Part shown: positions 47,401-58,457 of the stretch, piece after piece
Layout: each line of letters starts with the position of its first letter
Numbering within the stretch: position 1 is the first letter of the stretch
Assembly: GCF_001625195.1 (NCBI RefSeq)
Contig: NC_054390.1
Span: forward strand, 2,504,027-2,568,026
DNA from: Drechmeria coniospora
Lineage: Eukaryota > Ascomycota > Sordariomycetes > Hypocreales > Ophiocordycipitaceae
Direction: 5' to 3'
DNA length: 64,000 nt
Made by a program: the position numbers and the translations under genes
The notes under the pieces: model-generated
Told to the model about the DNA's origin: nothing
What the model saw: the letters and a program-made list of their open reading frames with translations, nothing else
Databases searched by the model: none

Positions 47401-49032
47401 AAAGCTGCTCGAAATGCTGAAAAAACGAGGAGAGATAAGGCCCGGCTTGAACGGATCATCTATGCGAGGTGCTGTCTGCGACTTTCGCGGTCTGCTGACT
47501 CGTCTGGGTCGTGACTTGTCGGGAACCTCTCGTGAGGTAATCGAATCGAGGATGGCGACGTCTCAGTTGGCGGCGACACAGGCGCAACTCATCAAGCAAA
47601 GCAAAGTCGCCGTGGCCCTTGAATCGGAAATTGAGAGATTCAAGACCGTCATGAACACGCGACTGGAATACTACCGACAACTGCAGGCAGTGTCTGACGA
47701 AGTCATGCCCAGCGAGGACCCCAAGACTGAGGTGGCAATTGAGCGGGCATGGCAAGCCGAGTTGGACTTACGGCAGAAGCTGTCGTCAGCAGAGGCGAAG
47801 CACAGATATCGTGAGTATTTCCCACGGCGGCCATTCTAGAGAGCCGGCGGCTAACCCAAGGCGCCACCTCAGTATTGAACTTGAAGGAGCAGGGTTCGAA
47901 GTCCAATGAACCCCGCATGTGTGTCATCTGTCAGATGCCCTTCGTCACGGGCGTCCTCACAGTATGTGGCCACCAATTTTGCAAGGAGTGCATCACGTTG
48001 TGGTTCAAAGCGCATCACAACTGCCCTGTCTGCAAGAGGGGCCTCAAGCCGTCAAACTTGCACGACATCACCATCAAGCCGCAGCAGCTTCAGGTGCGGA
48101 GCGAAGATGCTGGTTGTGCAGGAAACGTGCAGGGCACCCAATCCGCATCCCGGAGGCAAGGCATCGCCGCAACCCACAATACGGCCATCTACTCGGCCTT
48201 CAACTCGGAGAAGCTGGCGGAGATTCAGGATATGGACCTTAACGGGCCGTCGTTCACGACCAAGGTCGATACTCTTCTCCGACACCTTCTGTGGCTGAGG
48301 CTGTCGGACCCCGGAGCCAAGTCCATTGTCTTTTCGCAGTACAAGGAGTTTCTCACGGTCCTCCGCAACGCTTTTCAGCGCTTCCGCATCGGCCATGCCT
48401 CCATTGATCAGCACGACGGCATCGCCAAGTTCAAGGATGACCCGGCCATCGAAGTCTTCCTCCTCCATGCCCGTGCCCACTCATCCGGACTAAATCTCGT
48501 CAACGCTTCGCACGTCTTCCTGTGCGAGCCCCTGCTCAACACGGCTCTCGAGCTCCAGGCTATCGCGCGCGTCGATCGCATTGGGCAGCAACACGAGACC
48601 ACCGTTTGGCTCTATCTTGTCTCCGGCACCGTCGAGGAGAGCGTGTATAATCTCTCAGTCCAGCGTCGCATGGAGCACATGGGCCGCCGCGCAGAAACCG
48701 CCACTTCGCCTGCAGCGACTGGGGAAGCAACGCCCGAGCTCTTGGTGGCCAGCATCGAAGAAGCCAACACGCTCGAGCTCGAGCATGCGGCCCTGTCGAG
48801 GTTGATGAGCAAAGACAAGTCGGCCGGGGAGATGGTTGACAAAGGCGATTTGTGGCAGTGCCTGTTCGGGCACGTCTCGCGAGATGGGGGCATCGTGCCT
48901 GAGAGAGATGGCCGAATGCAGGAACAAGCGGTCATGAGCTACTTAGCCGCCGAGGCGGGCGATAAGCGCAGACTCGAATCACGGCGAGATTCTTGTACGA
49001 CACAGGATGGAGGCAATGTGGGGAAACCATAG
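44408..49032 (+). CDS. IRC20: SNF2-family ATPase with internal RING finger (IRC20/SHPRH type)
   Basis: Predicted 1520-aa nuclear DNA-dependent ATPase and E3 ubiquitin ligase. Exons are 44408-47810 and 47873-49032; the 62-nt intron (GTGAGT...TCAG with a GGCTAACC branch) lies just before the RING. Walker A is in ILAEEMGLGKTLEILSLI (residue ~368), the DEAQ box is LCLDEAQMIEN (~502), and GITGTPVKDN follows. A ~450-residue helical insert with many acidic/basic heptads separates the two ATPase lobes. The C3HC4 RING is in the insert's end (residues ~1150-1190: CVICQMPF...CGHQFCKECI...CPVCKRG). The second lobe has KSIVFSQYKEFLTVL and ends with AIARVDRIGQQHETTVWLYL. This order is that of yeast Irc20 and human SHPRH, involved in recombination control and post-replication repair. 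The start is the first in-frame ATG. Confidence 0.93.
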
Positions 49033-49451
49033 AAGTGCGATTCATAACGCGTACACCAATCGCTATTTCACCGATTTTGTCCATTGCCACGTAAACAGAG
49101 GCAGCAAAAGCAACGATTCGGGAAGGACCCTGAGAAGCATTTGCCAGTCTTTCCTGTTAGAACTGCAAGATAATGATGATACGAGCGCCACCGACTTGGC
49201 GGAATTTTGCCGTTATTTTCATTTTGCAACCGACACAGTACTGTCAAAGGCTTCTGCACTTCACCCCATGCTATTGTTTCTGGCCTGCTCCTAGCAAAAG
49301 CAGAAGCTAGGGCGCCTGAACTGCCCACCTTGGGCCTCTCGTCGTCGTCAATGTTCTGGCACATGACATTTTCGTTTCCTCCGGCCATGGGCTCCATTGG
49401 CGAACTCTCAGAATGCGGAGTCACAAGGCTCAGTGTTTGGAGGAAATCCGC
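49033..49451. other. Convergent intergenic gap
   Basis: 419 bp between the 3' ends of the SNF2-RING and IRC22 genes. No gene and only two GTAC motifs seen. Confidence 0.55.
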
Positions 49452-50552
49452 TTATTCGACGAGCTTCTTCTTGCTGGCGCTTGACCTGACACGCTTGGCG
49501 CTGGGGCGGTTCATATGGTGATCCGGGATCCAGCTCTCGTCGTACGTCTTGCCAATACCGGTGGAAGCGCCAAGGGTCTCGGAGCCAGAGAGGGCGGCAT
49601 CGACGTCGGCCATGTTCTTAGCCTTTTTGGAGGGTCTGGTACGCTTGGCTTGGGGGAAGAGAGCCTCGATCCAAGTCTTGTAGGCAAAGTAGAGAGTGCC
49701 GGCAAAGGTAGCTGTGAGAACAAGATAGAGGAACATGCTAGAGTTGTAGGCGGCATTGTTAGCAGGCGGTACACTGAGGTGGAGAATGAATGCATCACAG
49801 GGGAGCGTGAACATGACGTGACGTACATCTGGGGATCGAGGAAACTAGTCGGAGCTTCGACGACCGAGACGGGGCCTTGGTGGGCGTCAAGTTGGAAAGC
49901 CTTGCCGTCGCTGTTGGTGACGACGGCGGCAACGGTCAAGAGGAGATCTTGGGGTTGCATGTCCAGCGAAAAGGAGTAGGTGATCTGCTTTGTCTCACCG
50001 GGCATAACAGAAAGGCGGTACTGCATAGTCGAGAGGTTGCGAACTATGTTTTCATAGAAAGGAGTGTCGAGGAGTGGCTGCTTGGGCTTGGAGAGCGCAC
50101 CGGTCACGTAGGCGATGTTGATGGCCTCCTCCTCATTGTTCGTTATGTCGACGACCGCCTTGTTCTGCTGGCCATTGACCAGATTGAGACCAAGCAAACT
50201 CGCATCCTCCCATGTGGCCGAAGCGATGGCATTGATCTGCGGGCGAGGGGGTGGTTCGGCATCCTCCTCGAATGTGTCGGTTGGGACGGCATCATCCTAT
50301 GCGGGGAATAAGTACGGTTGCTTCAACAGGTTGGCAAGCGAAGAGAATGGACGACGCAGATACAGGCTTAGCCGCCGGCGACAGGTGCATCGGCGGCAGG
50401 CACGGCTGCCGAGGCTACAACATGTGCAGCGGCTGGGTGCGACGCGGCAAAACATTCGTTGCGTCAGCGAATCGGGAGCTTCGGCTTACCTGAGCGACGG
50501 CACCGCAGACGCGAAGAGCCAGAAGGCCCAAGAGTGAGGAAGAAAACAGCAT
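49452..50552 (-). CDS. IRC22: Translocon-associated protein alpha-like ER membrane protein
   Basis: Predicted 272-aa type I ER membrane protein from minus-strand exons 50552-50490, 50296-49827 and 49737-49452. Exon 1 is a signal peptide (MLFSSSLLGLLALRVCGAVA). The luminal part is first acidic (DDAVPTDTFEEDAEPPPRP), then a beta-sandwich domain with LLGLNLVNGQQNKAVVDITN and PGETKQITYSFSLDMQPQDL, as in TRAP-alpha/Irc22. The third exon starts at the membrane segment (FLYLVLTATFAGTLYFAYKT), followed by a Lys/Arg-rich cytosolic tail ending KKKLVE. TRAP-alpha supports protein translocation at Sec61 in animals; fungal Irc22 is related but less studied. The first intron is long (193 nt). Confidence 0.9.
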
Positions 50553-51371
50553 GACGGCGACGGATCGGAAACTGGACGTTGGCAAGAAAGATGGTGTTGG
50601 CAATGCCAAGAGGGGAGGTGGAAGGAAGAAGTAAGAGCGAGGAAGGGAGCTGCTGTGCGTGTGGTTCCTGGCGGATGGATGCTGCGCAGGAAGGAAGGGA
50701 CGAAAGGTGGCCTTTCTCCAATGAAGTTGCCTGCTGTGCCTGGCAGGTCCGGCTGGTTGCGCCTCCCTGCTCCAATGGCGTCCAAGCTGGCGGCGCCCTT
50801 CCCTCGCGGACCCCTGCAGGTCCTTCCGGATTCCAGAAGCTGGTGTGGAGACACTCGAAATGGTAAGAGCGACGTGCCGAGGAAACACCAAGCAAGGTGC
50901 TTCCGTCGACGTTTCCTGCCAAATACCGACCCCCGGATCCACCTAGACAAGGCAGGTGGCAGGTGGCAGGTGGCAGATGGCACCGCCGGCTGCATTGTAT
51001 ACGTACATGTAGGGACCTAGGCACTAGTTATACATGTACTTGCCCGTAGGTGTACGACTATATGTGGGCGCACGTACGGTAAGTACTTGTACTGTACGGA
51101 GTACACTGCGCATCGTTCTATCCCTCGTGCGTCTTCGACCTGTTCATGCTGCCCAGAGACTCGATGCGCGATATAAACAGGCCGGTTTTGGTATCACTCT
51201 CCCGACAGCCATTAGGCGCCGGGATACTAAGAAAAACACAATACTTGTAGAATAAACCCACCATGTCCTGACCCAGCAATATTTTCCCTCGGTGTCGTCG
51301 AGAGGAGGAGAGCTTCAACGGGCTCCCGATAGAGCCAAACGCCACCGCTCCCGTAATGCAGAAACTGTCGA
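50553..51371. repeat. Gap with short GTAC-rich patch and 7-bp tandem repeat
   Basis: No gene seen. Four tandem copies of a 7-bp unit (GGTGGCA type) lie at about 50951-50981. A short GTAC-rich patch covers about 51000-51110, upstream of the IRC22 gene. The rest up to 51371 borders the 3' end of the Mediator gene. Confidence 0.65.
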
Positions 51372-54300
51372 CTAGGTACTCCCCAAATCCACGCCGTCCC
51401 AGCCGCCGAACATGTCCATGCTGGCATCAAGGCTGCCGAACAAATCTCCGTCAGCCGTCGGGTCGAGACCGCCGCCGGTGCCGCCGCCGAGGCCCATGTC
51501 TAAGCTGACACCGTCGACCGCCATGGCGTCGGCCTGAACGGCGGCGGCGGCCATGGCGTCTCCGAGGCTCGTGCTTCCACCGTTCAGGTCGAGCGACATG
51601 TCCTGCGTCTGAAGGATGGCCCGAGGTTGGGGCACCACCATTAGAGCCTCGACTCTCCTGTGCAGGCGAACGACCATCTCGGCGAGTACGGCATCCTTCT
51701 TCTGCAGCTTTCGGCAATCGTAGGCCTCGGCCTTCAGCACCTCTCGAAGGCTCAGCCGTCGCTGCTGCGGAACGGCCACATTTCCCGACACATCCAGGAG
51801 ACTGGTCACCGCCGGCGTCTCGTTCGACACGTCCGGGGCGCATATCAACGCTGCCACGACGTCGTAGACGATGTGGCCGCTGCCGGCTTCCGACTGGTGC
51901 CGAAGCTCTTCCAGCATGTTCCGGAGCAGCCGCTTCGTGCCGACGATGCGACAAGCTACGACAAGCTGCCTGTGCGTGTACGACGTCGGCATCGTGCTGA
52001 CGCCGTGGTGTATGCTCCATTGCACGAGCCCCTGAATCGTGTGCTTGACTGCCCCGGCGAGGCCGCTGCTCGAGCTCCCAGCCCACAGCTCCAGCTCGTT
52101 GTGATCCGCGCTCCCGCTACGCCTCGAGAGCGGTAGGCTGTCCTTCAGAGCTCGGAGCAGCGGTTCTATGTCCTGGTTCTTCGGGTCCTGCTTCTGGTAC
52201 GAACGGAGCGAGTTCTCCAGCGGCTTGGCTATCATAATCCTGACCGAGGACAGCATCGCGCTCGCCTCTCCGGAGATGGCGCTGGGTAGAAGGATGAGCT
52301 GCAGTACCTTGATGACGGACTTTTGCTCCTTTTGCTCCACCCATAGGTAGTCGGAGAGAAACTGAATTGCCGGGACCAGCGATGGCAGCAGGAACGTGTC
52401 GACCACGTCTAGCAAACGGCCTGGTCAGATGCCATGTTTGAAAGAGGGTTGCACGCCAGACTCACATTCTATACCGCTCTTCAAGCTCTCATCGCTGAGG
52501 TGGCCGTGCGCGTATGCAACCACAATGTTCTGGAAGACGGACGCAACCAGCAGGTAGAACTCTTGCGGCGGACAAGACGACATCAAATCATCCCCGAGAC
52601 CACCTGCCTCGCTGTCAAAGAGGCCATGAACCCATCCGCCAATATGTGCCTTTTCCTGCTCGGTCAACTCGTCCGCTTGACGACTGATGTGGGCTCGTGT
52701 CAAGATACGGGCCACACAGGACTCTGGAGATGTGATGCCAATATCCGCCGGTGTCAATCCGTACCGATAGCTGAAGGCGAGCACCAGCAGCAAGATGGCA
52801 CCAAACTCTTCGTATATCGGTTGGTACTCCCCTTGGTCATCGTCGTACCGCCAGTTGTCGAGGAGCGCGCACAGCGGCTCGAGAATGCTTGGCAGCTTTT
52901 CAAACAGCAGCAAGACGTCGAGAGCCTGAGGTTTCTGGGCAAGCTCGCTGCACAGCACCTTGAGCGACATGGTCTCCTTGCTGTCGCACAACTGACGCAG
53001 CAGCTGTTGGGGCATGTCAGCACGTACTCGTGAGAGGGGGCACAAGGAGGAGTGGGATGAGACAGGCAACGGACCTCAACGAGAGCCTGGCACATGGCAC
53101 CGACGTTGCCGTCCATCTTGTCGAGGCCCTTGACAAGGCCCTGGATCTTCTCCGGATCCGACAGACAGTCTCGCAGCAGCTTGTCCTTGGAATACTTCTC
53201 CAACGACGGCTCGTAGGACATTGATGTCTCGCCCAGTATTCGCTCCACGTGCTCCCGCGGAACTAGGCCGTGCAAGGCGCAGGCGGTGCAAAACTCTTCT
53301 CGGACGCTTTCAGTGTACGGGTTGTTACTCCGCGACTCGTCAAACATGAGCGACGCTGTTGGGAAGATGCTCGTGTCGACCTGGTTGAGGGCCTCGGTAA
53401 TGCAAAACTCGGACGAGGTGGTGGAGAACTCGGGGGAGCAGAGCTGGCAGAGCAGGAGAGGAACCTTATTGACCAGGAAAGATTTCAAAAGGAGCGAGTC
53501 TTTTTTTCCTTCGTTGCGAAAGACAGCGTTGGCGAGAAGGTCAAAGGAGGCCAGCACGAGGTCGATTGCGCTCGCTTGCGTCTCGCCCTATTCTTGAAAT
53601 TGAGCAGGGAGCTAGCGTCATCCGGAGCTGCGGAGATTTACCTGATATTTGTTATGTAGAAATGAGAGAAGGATACTGTCGTCTATGAGTGGCCGCCCTA
53701 CAAGCTGAAAGTCGTGTCAGAACATGTGCACTCCGAGACTTCCCAGGACATTCATGACATACCGACGCATTTAGGTACACGTAAAGGGCAGCGCGCGTGT
53801 TGGAGATGGGCATTTCCGGAACGACAAAGTTTTCGAGGCCGACGGTGGCCCCCAGCAGCTCATCCATCGCCGCGTCCGTGGCCGCCTTGGCTTTCTTGTC
53901 GACCGGATTGAACCGAGCAAGCGTCTCGCTGCGGAAGATTTCGAGTCGGTCGACGAACGCCTGGGTCGGCGGCAGGGTTTGAATGAAACGAGACAAACTC
54001 TGGAAGAATTCTTTCCGCGCGCCTATGAATATTCGTGTTAGCGGCTGCGAACATGGCACCAAGATCTCTGCTCGGTAGCGGCGGCGACGACAGATTGATA
54101 CCTTTACCAACGGGCTTCCCGAGGACCTTGACGACAGCGTCGGTCTCGACGAAGCGCAAAAGCATGAGCACGAACGCCTCGCGCGTTCCATACATCTCAT
54201 CCCGCACCTCCGAGTTTATGGTTTCCTCCAGAACGTCGGCGGTGAAGGCGGCAGATGCGGAGGCGAACAGATCCATCCACTTGCACATGACCCTGGCAAG

Positions 54301-54768
54301 TACAATGACGGATCTCGAGTCCCGAAAGCATGCGTCCTCGGCGAGCACCTTGAGGACGTGGTAGAAGAGGAATTCTTCGATCCAGAACGACATCTTCCAG
54401 CAGTGCATGGAATGGCCCCGTTCCGCCGTCTCCTCCGCCTGCGGGCGGCGAAGGCGCACATGGAGGGAGGATGAATTGTACAGCGAGAGGAGGATGGATG
54501 GCGGATCGACGTAGCCGAGCGTCGTCAAGACCTTGAACCAGATGGGAACTTGCGGGTTCGGACTGATATCGTTTGGCGGACGCGGCTTGAGGAAGAGGTT
54601 GGCAATGACTATGGGGGGGAGAGGGCAACGCGCGTAGATGATTTTGACGAAGGCGCGGAAGTCGTCGATGGTGATCCCTTTTGCTTCGCACCTGGATAGA
54701 AAGCCGGACCAGCGCAGCATCGACTCCTTTAGAGCTTCGGAGCTCTGAGGTAGAGGGTTGGAATCCAT
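51372..54768 (-). CDS. MED5: Mediator complex subunit 5
   Basis: Predicted 1029-aa nuclear protein, tail-module subunit of Mediator that links activators to RNA polymerase II. Six minus-strand exons: 54768-54102, 54022-53763, 53704-53642, 53587-53075, 53003-52466 and 52420-51372. Exon 3 is only 63 nt (LVGRPLIDDSILLSFLHNKY plus Gln) and exons 2-4 all join in frame with GT-AG borders. The protein is helical with Leu-rich segments (PLPPIVIANLFLK, AIDLVLASFDLLANAVFRNE, LVPAIQFLSDYLW). The last 70 residues are Gly/Asp/Met-rich (GLGGGTGGGLDPTADGD). Length and the conserved LVGRPLIDD and AIDL...NAVFRN segments match Med5/Nut1 of filamentous fungi. An in-frame ATG at 54822 would add 18 residues; the chosen start (MDSNPLPQSS) looks more natural. 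Recognition is by eye, without alignment. Confidence 0.88.
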
Positions 54769-55632
54769 GACGACTGGATTGATGTCCCGTAGTCGATGCA
54801 GATGTCGAGGTGGATTCGTCAAAGTGGTACCAGCTCAAGCCTTTGGTTGACGCGAGGCTATTCGGAAGGGAGACGGGCGACGAGAAAGGAAACCAAGGTC
54901 CACGGAGAAGGAGTCGGACTGCGGGAAGCAGCCAGGCGGCCGAAATGGTATCTGCCGGACACCTTCCCCGTGCATTCGTGGCAGAAGCCGGTAAGGAAAC
55001 GGGGGTTGCGAAGCTGGGAAACCAGATCGGATAGGAGGAGCCTTGTTTAGTGGTGTAGGTATTAATAATTACTATTAATAAGTACTCCGTACTTGTAAAG
55101 AGTTGATGTACGTAATACGGAGCCTGTCCCCAACACCAGCAAGTGGGGCGGCGATAACCTTTGTATTGCAAAAAAGCGACAGCGGCCAACGCATGTTGGT
55201 ACGAATACGCAAAGAGTGTCTTGATTAATACTACGCATCTGCAGTATGGAGGAGGTATGCAAGTATGTGCTGTACATGCCATTTAAGTAGGTGTATCTGC
55301 ACGCCGTAACCCGTACTATCATGCATAGCATATGAAAAAAAAATGCTAGTAGCACCCCAAACGCGTGCCCTTCGAACCGAGTACTTACTGCACAGGTCGG
55401 GTTCGTCCTTGGAAAGTGGAAGATCGAGAGCATCATCATGTACTATAAGTGCAAATACGACTACCTACCTACCTACCTGTACTCCAGACGAAGGCCGAAC
55501 AACGAAGAGTCGTTGTCCATCTGACGATCGACACGAACTCATCTCTTCCGAGATATCCATGTCCTGAAGAGTGATACAATACACTTGCTCGTACAGAACG
55601 GTTTGTGTGTGCGTTTTCAAGTAGATGCATGT
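54769..55632. repeat. Gap with GTAC-rich patch and CTAC microsatellite
   Basis: No gene seen. GTAC-rich sequence at about 55050-55480 upstream of MED5, with an imperfect (CTAC)n run at about 55461-55482. Density is lower than in the main islands. Confidence 0.65.
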
Positions 55633-56728
55633 TCAGACATTCTCCATGACCCCAGGTTGAAGCGCCTCGAGAGCATCAGCCAGCTCGCGCCAAATTTTAT
55701 CCATCAAGATGGCGCCATCCGCACCCTCCATCACCTTGGGCCATACCTGCAGCTCGCAGTCCGACATCCACTTTCCGTGCGTCTCCTCGCCCGCCAGTGC
55801 TGCCGACATGAGGGTTCGCGAACCCATTTCGGCATCGCGTCCAAAGACGACAAAGGCGAGCCAGATGGCCCAACTCAGCGGGAAGGCCTCGCAGTGGCGG
55901 AAGAGCTGCGTTTTGCAGAGTCCCGGGTTCAGCGCGTTCACGATGACGTGCCCCTTGCCCGAGGCGTCGGATGACTCGGCAAGCTTGCGCATCATCATGA
56001 GCTGGAGCAGCTTGGTGGTGTTGTAACGCTCCGAAAAGTTCTTGTGAACCTTGAGAGCATCGAGCGTGTGCTCTGCTCTCTTCTCCGGGAAGAACGGCTG
56101 CGTGCGTCTAGGGTTAGGATCATGCACGGATGAAAGATGGGCAGCTACGCCGTGGCAACATACCATGAAGGCGGCATCCGAAGAGACGGTCGTGACGTGC
56201 GGCACCACGTTGAACCGGATGGCCGTTCGGCGAAGTGCCGGTAGCAGCAGGACGGTGAGAAAAAGGGTAGAGATGACGTTGACCGTCATCATGCTCTCGT
56301 GTCCCTCCAGCACGGCCCAGTCGCGGGTGAGGATGCTGGCATTGTTAAGCAGCACGTCCAGCCTGTCCAGCTTGGAGGCCCTCGCGGCAAACTCCTTGAC
56401 ACTCTCGACGGACCCCAGATCCAGCTGCCAGACTTCCGCTGCGCCATGGTGTTCCGGGGACTTTTCGATTTCCCGCAGCGCCGCCTCGCCTCTCTCGACG
56501 CTGCGACAGGCAAGGATCACCTTGGTAGCGTTGAGACGCACAAAGTGTCGGGCCGCTTCCAGGCCGAGACCTGTTTGTGGAAATGTTAGAATTCCACTTC
56601 GTAGGAAGGGTCAGCAGTTCGGTACCAGAGTTGGCGCCCGTGATGATGACGGTCCAGCCGGTGCAGTCCTGGTCAGGGTAAGGGAGAGTCGACCACTGGC
56701 CTCGGGCCCATTTCCAGAAGAAGGACAT
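55633..56728 (-). CDS. Short-chain dehydrogenase/reductase
   Basis: Predicted 324-aa NAD(P)-dependent oxidoreductase, classical SDR fold. Minus-strand exons are 56728-56626, 56570-56164 and 56097-55633. The cofactor motif is restored across intron 1 as VIITGANSGLGLEAARHFVR; other landmarks are NNAS (DVLLNNASILTRDW), the catalytic Ser region TTVSSDAAFM and Tyr-x3-Lys in SERYNTTKLLQLMMM. NPGL follows at the usual place. The start MSFFWKWARGQW has aromatic and basic residues typical of membrane-near fungal SDRs related to retinol dehydrogenases; the substrate is unknown. The second intron (56163-56098) is 66 nt, a multiple of three without a stop, so retention would add 22 residues and keep the frame. 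It is adjacent to an FAD oxidoreductase on the same strand but 1.7 kb away. Confidence 0.9.
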
Positions 56729-58457
56729 GGTTCCGCCGTTCGTCTGATCAGTCGGATCGACGGAAGGAAGGCTATGTTTTGCCGATCCGAGCGGATGTAA
56801 TTTGGGTCCTGGTAGGTTTTTGCCTGATGTCAGAAGACGGTGGTGGTTGCACCGTGTACTGTATTTGTTGCGTGTGGGTGGGTGAGTTCAGTATCTTGTA
56901 TGTACAGTACATGCATGTGGTCGATGAAGGCGATCGGGTATTACTTGGGAGGTAATAATCAGGCGGAAGCAGGGGGCTCTACAAGTAATACAGCGCCCAG
57001 TGCTGACAACGCAATCCTGGCACCAACCCGCCTCGACGATCCGAGCGACGTGCCCAACGAGGACTCGGGGACGATGTTGCTCCTGTATGGCGTTGTCGAG
57101 AACTATGATTCATCGCATTGCTGCTACCGAGTATCGTAATTGCATTTTGCTGCTGTGAGAGGTGCATCAGCCGATGCGAGGTAGGTGGTGAACAAGCCGC
57201 AAGAGTCTCAGGGCTATTACAAGCCGGTGACGCGTATTGTGCTGCTAAACCGTTCTCTTAGTAGGTACAACTAACTTAGTACCTAGTAGCATGCGTGGGG
57301 AGGTAGTAGCATTCACCTGCTGTACAGTGGTACTCTATACTGCAGGTGTACAAGTAGGTTCAACTAGTACTTAAGTACGCACACCAAGTAGGTAGGTACC
57401 TATGTAATAGGTACTATGCAACAGAGCTCCAAACTAGTACAGTGCAAGTAACCTACTTGTACTCCGTAAGTCCTCCATGAAAAAGGTACCTACCGACCTC
57501 GGTACCTAGTAGGTACTTACTAGGTAGGTAGTAGGTGCTTCGTACCTTCTAAGGCACGTGTTCATCGAGCAGAGGACGGACTCTGGAGTACTCCGGAATT
57601 GAGGTGTTGATCCAAGTAGTACGGAGGAATAATACCTCCCCCACAGCCCAACTGCCTGCTACCAAGGTACCTAGTAATAGGGGTAGGTGCCACTCTCTGT
57701 AGCAGGCACCTACCTGTAAAGTACTTGGTACTACGGACTAGGTACCTACTTGTACAGCGACGCACCGGCGCAGTAGCAGTAAATTTTAGGCAGTCCAGTA
57801 AATGCATAGTGACTGGCTGTCGGAAGAGTCTCTACGGAGTACTGCCTGCTAGTATACTTGCAAGTACTCCGTACAGGAGATCGCGGTACAGCAACAGAGT
57901 ACTTACAGGTGCCCCGAGTGCATTGCGGCGTACCTTTAGGTTCTACCCTGCTGTAAGTACGTCGTCGTCATCAAGTTTCACCAGCAGAGATGCTGCCAGC
58001 TGGTAATCGTCATCGTACGATCGAAAGTTTCTGCAGAGATATCAATGGAGAATAGCACGGGCCTTGCGATTTTCTGTTTGCTATCTCATTCATTCTGCAA
58101 TGTCATGGACTCGCCCTGCAGGTGTGGAAGCGAATGGCTGTGGTGCGATTCCAGCTTGTATGCAGATGCGAGGGATTGGACACTACTTACGTTGGGACAA
58201 ATTTGCTCCGCTTCGCAAAAGTTGCTTTTCATGGAATGAAGGCCAGTGCGCAGAGTACAGTGACGCCATCAGAAGTACGGCGTAGTGCAACTATGTATCA
58301 TGAAAGCTGCTAGATATGTGACAGGTAGAAAAATAGAAACATTAATTGATCATTCTGCATCCCGCATCCCGTATCTCGTCACGTATTCTCACACCCTGAT
58401 AACGCCGACAAACCAAGGCAGAAAACAAACAACCGCATACCATGATGGACGGAAACG
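56729..58457. repeat. Intergenic gap with a GGTACC-rich island
   Basis: No gene seen. An island at about 57240-57930 lies between the 5' side of the dehydrogenase gene and the 3' end of the FAD oxidoreductase gene. Its commonest words are GTACCTAGTAGGTAC and TAGGTACCTA instead of the GTACGGAGTAC type found elsewhere; both occur. The parts outside the island are ordinary. Confidence 0.75.
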
